From assembly GCA_046704525.1 (NCBI GenBank), contig JBJKRS010000046.1, positions 1-9,094 of the forward strand: DNA of 9,094 bases. The letters run 5' to 3'. The DNA is from GCA-965745 sp046704525 (GTDB lineage: Archaea; Thermoplasmatota; Thermoplasmata; Thermoplasmatales; Thermoplasmataceae). Shown here in pieces: positions 6,656 through 9,094 of this stretch. Both the position numbers and the translations under genes were made by a program. Position 1 is the stretch's first letter; every line of letters starts with the position of its first letter. A model generated the notes under the pieces. It saw only the letters and a list, made by a program, of their open reading frames with translations. It searched no databases and had not been told where the DNA came from.

Positions 6656-7738
6656 ATGGACATTGGCATTATAGGATCAGGACAGCTCGGGTGGATGATG
6701 ATTCTTGAGGGGAGGAAACTCAAGAACAGGTATTTCGTGCTCGATCGGAAGAGCACAGGCCCCGCGTCCGCAATATCAGACGGCTACTTTCCCCTGGACA
6801 GGTACAGGGAATTCGTCGACAAGTGCGACGTGGTGACATACGAGTTTGAGCATGTATCAAGCGAGGCACTGGAATATGCTGAACAGAAAGGAAAGCTGTT
6901 CCCCTCGGTGAAACCGGTCATGCTCAAGAAGGACAGGTCGCGGGAGAAGGATTTCCTGAGGGAAAACGGTTTCCCGGTTGCAAGATACGAGACATCAGAG
7001 AACCTTGAAGAACTCAAGAGATCAAGGAAAAGTTTTGGCAAATGCGTCATAAAGTCTGCCGGAGGCGGATATGACGGGAAAGGGCAAGCATTCCTGAAGG
7101 AGGGAGAGCCCATTCCGGAATCGACTTCAGAAGGTAAGTACGTGACTGAGGAGTTCATCGATTATGAGTATGAGGCATCTGTGATTGCTTCCAGAGACAG
7201 GGAGGGCAACTTCACAAACCATCCCCCGTCATACAACTACAACCGGTCTGCAATCCTTGTGAGCAATGCCGCCCCAGTTGAAGACCACGGGATGACCGCA
7301 ATAGCTGAAAAGCTCATGAAAGAGCTGGACTACGTGGGAGTGATGGGTATAGAATTCTATATTTCCAATGGCAGGCCCATAATAAACGAGTTTGCACCTA
7401 GGGTGCACAACACTGGCCATCACACCCTTCATGGCTCTTCGATTTCCCAGTTCGAACAGCACATAAGGGCGATTACCGGGCTTCCTGTCCCGTCCCCCGA
7501 GCTTTTTGTACCCAGCGGTATAATCAATATCCTGGGACTGGAGCCTGACCGTGAGAGTATCTCCAGGATCCTGTCAATTCCGGGCACCAGGTACTACTGG
7601 TATGCAAAGGATGGCGTCAGGAGGAAGAGAAAGGTCGGGCATGTGAATGTGACGGGTGAGACATTCGAGGACGTGAAAGAGAAAATCGGCCAAGTTTCCG
7701 GGATAATGTACGGAGACAGGCTCGATGACTACATCTGA
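6656..7738 (+). CDS. purK: N5-carboxyaminoimidazole ribonucleotide synthase (ATP-grasp PurK)
   Basis: PurK uses ATP and bicarbonate to carboxylate AIR to N5-CAIR, the substrate of the neighbouring PurE. The 360-residue length is typical. The N-terminal Rossmann-like part opens with GIIGSGQLGWMM (4-15), a variant of the usual GGGQLGRM. TYEFEHV (61-67) is the conserved AIR-side motif. The ATP-grasp core has the glycine-rich loop GGGYDGKGQ (136-144), followed by VTEEFIDYEYEASVI (163-177) and the metal/substrate signature NEFAPRVHNTGHHT (244-257). The C-terminal cap retains RKRKVGHVNV (323-332), the counterpart of the R-K-x-GH-x-t motif. It lies 20 nt downstream of purE and has its own Shine-Dalgarno sequence. 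All key motifs are present, so the enzyme should be active; the Ser and Trp in the first loop are conservative oddities only. Confidence 0.97.
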   Translation: MDIGIIGSGQLGWMMILEGRKLKNRYFVLDRKSTGPASAISDGYFPLDRYREFVDKCDVVTYEFEHVSSEALEYAEQKGKLFPSVKPVMLKKDRSREKDFLRENGFPVARYETSENLEELKRSRKSFGKCVIKSAGGGYDGKGQAFLKEGEPIPESTSEGKYVTEEFIDYEYEASVIASRDREGNFTNHPPSYNYNRSAILVSNAAPVEDHGMTAIAEKLMKELDYVGVMGIEFYISNGRPIINEFAPRVHNTGHHTLHGSSISQFEQHIRAITGLPVPSPELFVPSGIINILGLEPDRESISRILSIPGTRYYWYAKDGVRRKRKVGHVNVTGETFEDVKEKIGQVSGIMYGDRLDDYI

Positions 7739-7763
7739 AAGCTATTTGCCCGCTCATGGAAAC

Positions 7764-7772
7764 ACTTTTCAT
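7764..7772 (+). promoter_or_regulatory. TATA-like box for the surface propeller gene
   Basis: ACTTTTCAT with an upstream purine-rich GGAAAC (BRE-like) is centred about 27 nt before the ATG at 7796. There is no Shine-Dalgarno sequence. Two out-of-register ATGs occur as ATGGATG (7792 and 7796); only the second opens the secreted protein. Confidence 0.45.
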
Positions 7773-7795
7773 CCAAGTCGGCGTGTTAAAAATGG

Positions 7796-8962
7796 ATGCA
7801 CTCCCGGCTTCTCCCGTTGCTGGTTCTCGCTTTTCTCCTAACAGCCTCTTCGGCTCCTGTTGTGTCAGCCGCAGGTGGAGGGAATCAACCAGAAGCAATG
7901 CCGTTTGTGAAGTATACCGTGGCACTGCACAATGGCACGGTCTACAAGGGGAACCACAAGGAAAACTCCACCGAAGTCTCAACCCTTGGCGAATCAGGAA
8001 TTGCATTCGATCCCGTAACCGGGTGCGTTTACGTCACGAATCTGCTGGAGAACATTTCCGTGATAAACACCCACACGATGTCCCTGGTCAGGACCCTGAA
8101 CGTGGGGGGCGAGCCGTTTGATATAATATACGATCAGTCAAACGGAAACCTGTACTCGAGCAACTATAACCAGATGGTCAGCGTGATCAATGGCAGGACG
8201 GGCCAGCTGAATGGAAGCATTCCCACCGGCACTTATTCCGGGAGGATGTCCATGGACAACAGCACCAACTCTCTATTGCTTCTCAGCCTGGTCACAACGA
8301 CGTACGAGAGGATCGACCTGAGCCACGGGTTTTCCATAAACAATGTGTCGCTTGGCACCTCCAGCAGCAGCCTGAAGCACCCCGTGCCGGGAATCGCATA
8401 TGATAGTGGGAACAACACGGTCTTTGCCTCAAATTTCAACAATTTCTCTCTCGTTGTGCTCAATGCTTCAAGCGGGAAAATAGTGCACAGCATAATAATA
8501 AAAGATCAGGTGGGAGCGGTTTACTTTGACCCTGCTGTTGGGACGGTTTACGCAGTTGCCACTGCCAGTTCCGAGGTCCTGGCATTCAATTCGAGCACAT
8601 ACAGTGAAACAGGCAACTTCAGCACAGGGGCATATCCGACCAGCATAGCAGTGGACAACAACGGTGGCTACATATTTGTGACAAATGAGCTCGAAGGCAC
8701 ACTTTCGGTCTATGGATTGCACAACCTTACCCTGCTGGAAAACATCACTCTTTCATCAGGACCCACCGGGGCTTATTTTGTGCCTTCCCAGGGATACCTT
8801 TACGTAGTCGACTCTGGCTCCGGGCTGCTGAATATAATATCAACCGGCAGCCATTCGAAGAACTCCGACAGTAGCTACCTGTATTTCGCTATCCCGGCTG
8901 TTGCAGCTGCAGCCTTCAGCTTCTTTATGATAAGGAGGCTGAATGGTCATGCTGGAAGGTGA
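7796..8962 (+). CDS. Secreted, membrane-anchored YncE/YVTN-type beta-propeller surface protein
   Basis: The 388-residue protein starts with a signal peptide: short basic N-terminus, hydrophobic core LLPLLVLAFLLTA (5-17), and likely cleavage after VSA (23-25). Residues about 60-350 hold repeating blades of the pattern G-IA-[FYV]-D-x-x-x-[GN]-x-[VI]-[YF]-V-x-N-x-x-x-x-[VI]-S-V-I-[ND]-x-x-T, for example 68-91, 106-131, 198-223, 239-264, 281-306 and 322-347, typical of YncE/YVTN seven-bladed propellers found in archaeal surface proteins. A single membrane helix (361-379) followed by RR and a short basic tail anchors it with the propeller outside. There are 13 N-x-S/T sequons (N46, 57, 86, 139, 155, 183, 206, 216, 223, 265, 274, 310, 316), so dense N-glycosylation is expected. 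Ligand or partner is unknown. It has its own promoter-like element and follows purK by 57 nt. Confidence 0.88.
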   Translation: MHSRLLPLLVLAFLLTASSAPVVSAAGGGNQPEAMPFVKYTVALHNGTVYKGNHKENSTEVSTLGESGIAFDPVTGCVYVTNLLENISVINTHTMSLVRTLNVGGEPFDIIYDQSNGNLYSSNYNQMVSVINGRTGQLNGSIPTGTYSGRMSMDNSTNSLLLLSLVTTTYERIDLSHGFSINNVSLGTSSSSLKHPVPGIAYDSGNNTVFASNFNNFSLVVLNASSGKIVHSIIIKDQVGAVYFDPAVGTVYAVATASSEVLAFNSSTYSETGNFSTGAYPTSIAVDNNGGYIFVTNELEGTLSVYGLHNLTLLENITLSSGPTGAYFVPSQGYLYVVDSGSGLLNIISTGSHSKNSDSSYLYFAIPAVAAAAFSFFMIRRLNGHAGR

Positions 8963-8979
8963 GCTTTCAGGAATGCTCA

Positions 8980-8987
8980 GTTTTATG
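8980..8987 (+). promoter_or_regulatory. TATA-like box for the dipeptidase gene
   Basis: GTTTTATG is centred about 27 nt before the ATG at 9011, again predicting a leaderless transcript. No Shine-Dalgarno sequence is present before the start. Confidence 0.55.
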
Positions 8988-8993
8988 TCTGTA

Positions 8994-9012
8994 ATGGGCA
9001 TATTCTGCCCAT
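8994..9012. repeat. 7-bp inverted repeat over the predicted dipeptidase transcription start
   Basis: ATGGGCA (8994-9000) and TGCCCAT (9006-9012) are perfect reverse complements with a 5-nt spacer. The repeat begins seven bases after the TATA-like box and runs into the ATG at 9011. If the mRNA is leaderless, the left arm is not transcribed, so a DNA operator is more likely than an RNA hairpin. Binding by a dimeric repressor there would block polymerase. This is inference from position. Confidence 0.5.
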
Positions 9013-9094
9013 GAGAGTAATTGACCTGCATGAGGATCTCGCGTACACCTCCCAGAAATCAGACATCAGAGAGGATTCGGAGCAGTCCAGCATA
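9011..9094 (+). CDS. Probable M19-family (membrane dipeptidase-like) peptidase, N-terminal fragment
   Basis: An open frame of exactly 28 codons reaches the right edge. It is not closed by a stop. It begins MRVIDLHEDLAYTSQ; VIDLHEDLA corresponds to the v-x-D-x-H-x-D-l zinc-binding start of peptidase family M19 (renal dipeptidase type), with H7 and D9 as the expected metal ligands. Enzymes of this family split dipeptides, including some with D-residues. The remaining zinc ligands (a bridging Glu and two His) lie beyond the window. The start is supported by the TATA-like box about 27 nt upstream and by the usual closeness of the HxD motif to the N-terminus. An amidohydrolase of another family is the main alternative. 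Confidence 0.6.
   Translation, partial: MRVIDLHEDLAYTSQKSDIREDSEQSSI

Noticed and set aside
7756..8121. 121-codon plus-strand frame overlapping the start of the propeller gene
   Set aside because: It is rich in Arg, Cys and Trp with no recognisable pattern and overlaps a gene with a clear signal peptide and repeats; it is an out-of-frame shadow.
1..9094. Signs of a mobile element, CRISPR array or defence island
   Set aside because: No transposase, integrase, tRNA-associated site, spaced repeats or nuclease/helicase genes; codon style looks uniform across the window.

Overview
The window looks like archaeal chromosome, most likely from the Thermoplasmatales or close relatives (Thermoplasmatota). 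This rests on AT-rich TATA-like boxes lying 25-30 nt upstream of several first-gene start codons with no Shine-Dalgarno sequence (leaderless transcripts), Shine-Dalgarno motifs mainly before internal or leadered genes, heavy use of AGG/AGA (Arg) and ATA (Ile) codons, a Sua5-type tRNA modification enzyme, and a left-edge fragment resembling tricorn-interacting-factor-type M1 aminopeptidases. Lineage is inferred from style, not from a marker gene. I see no rRNA, tRNA, CRISPR array, insertion sequence or phage gene.

Layout, left to right. (1) Positions 1-61, minus strand: first 20 codons of a probable M1 aminopeptidase running out of the window. A divergent spacer (62-234) holds a minus-strand TATA-like box, a 10-bp direct repeat and a strong ribosome binding site. 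(2) 235-2442, plus: an unrecognised polytopic membrane protein that appears to be an internal duplication, then the threonylcarbamoyl-AMP synthase Sua5. (3) 2450-4753, minus and convergent with sua5: a two-gene operon of a small two-helix membrane protein followed three bases later by an unusually long APC-superfamily permease. (4) 4963-6099, plus: a soluble protein of unknown function with a helical N-terminus, divergent from the permease operon. (5) 6156-7738, plus: purE-purK, the two-step N5-CAIR route of purine synthesis. (6) 7796-8962, plus: a secreted, membrane-anchored beta-propeller protein rich in N-glycosylation sequons. (7) 9011-9094, plus: the first 28 codons of a probable M19 dipeptidase, with a 7-bp inverted repeat over its predicted transcription start.

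The well-understood parts are housekeeping: t6A37 tRNA modification and purine synthesis. The rest (aminopeptidase, amino-acid-type permease, dipeptidase, surface protein) would suit a peptide-scavenging archaeon, but the genes are separate transcription units and this link is inference. The most novel content is three proteins I cannot assign: the duplicated membrane protein, the small membrane partner of the permease, and the 378-residue coiled-coil/beta protein. I do not see convincing evidence for a new defence or mobile system.
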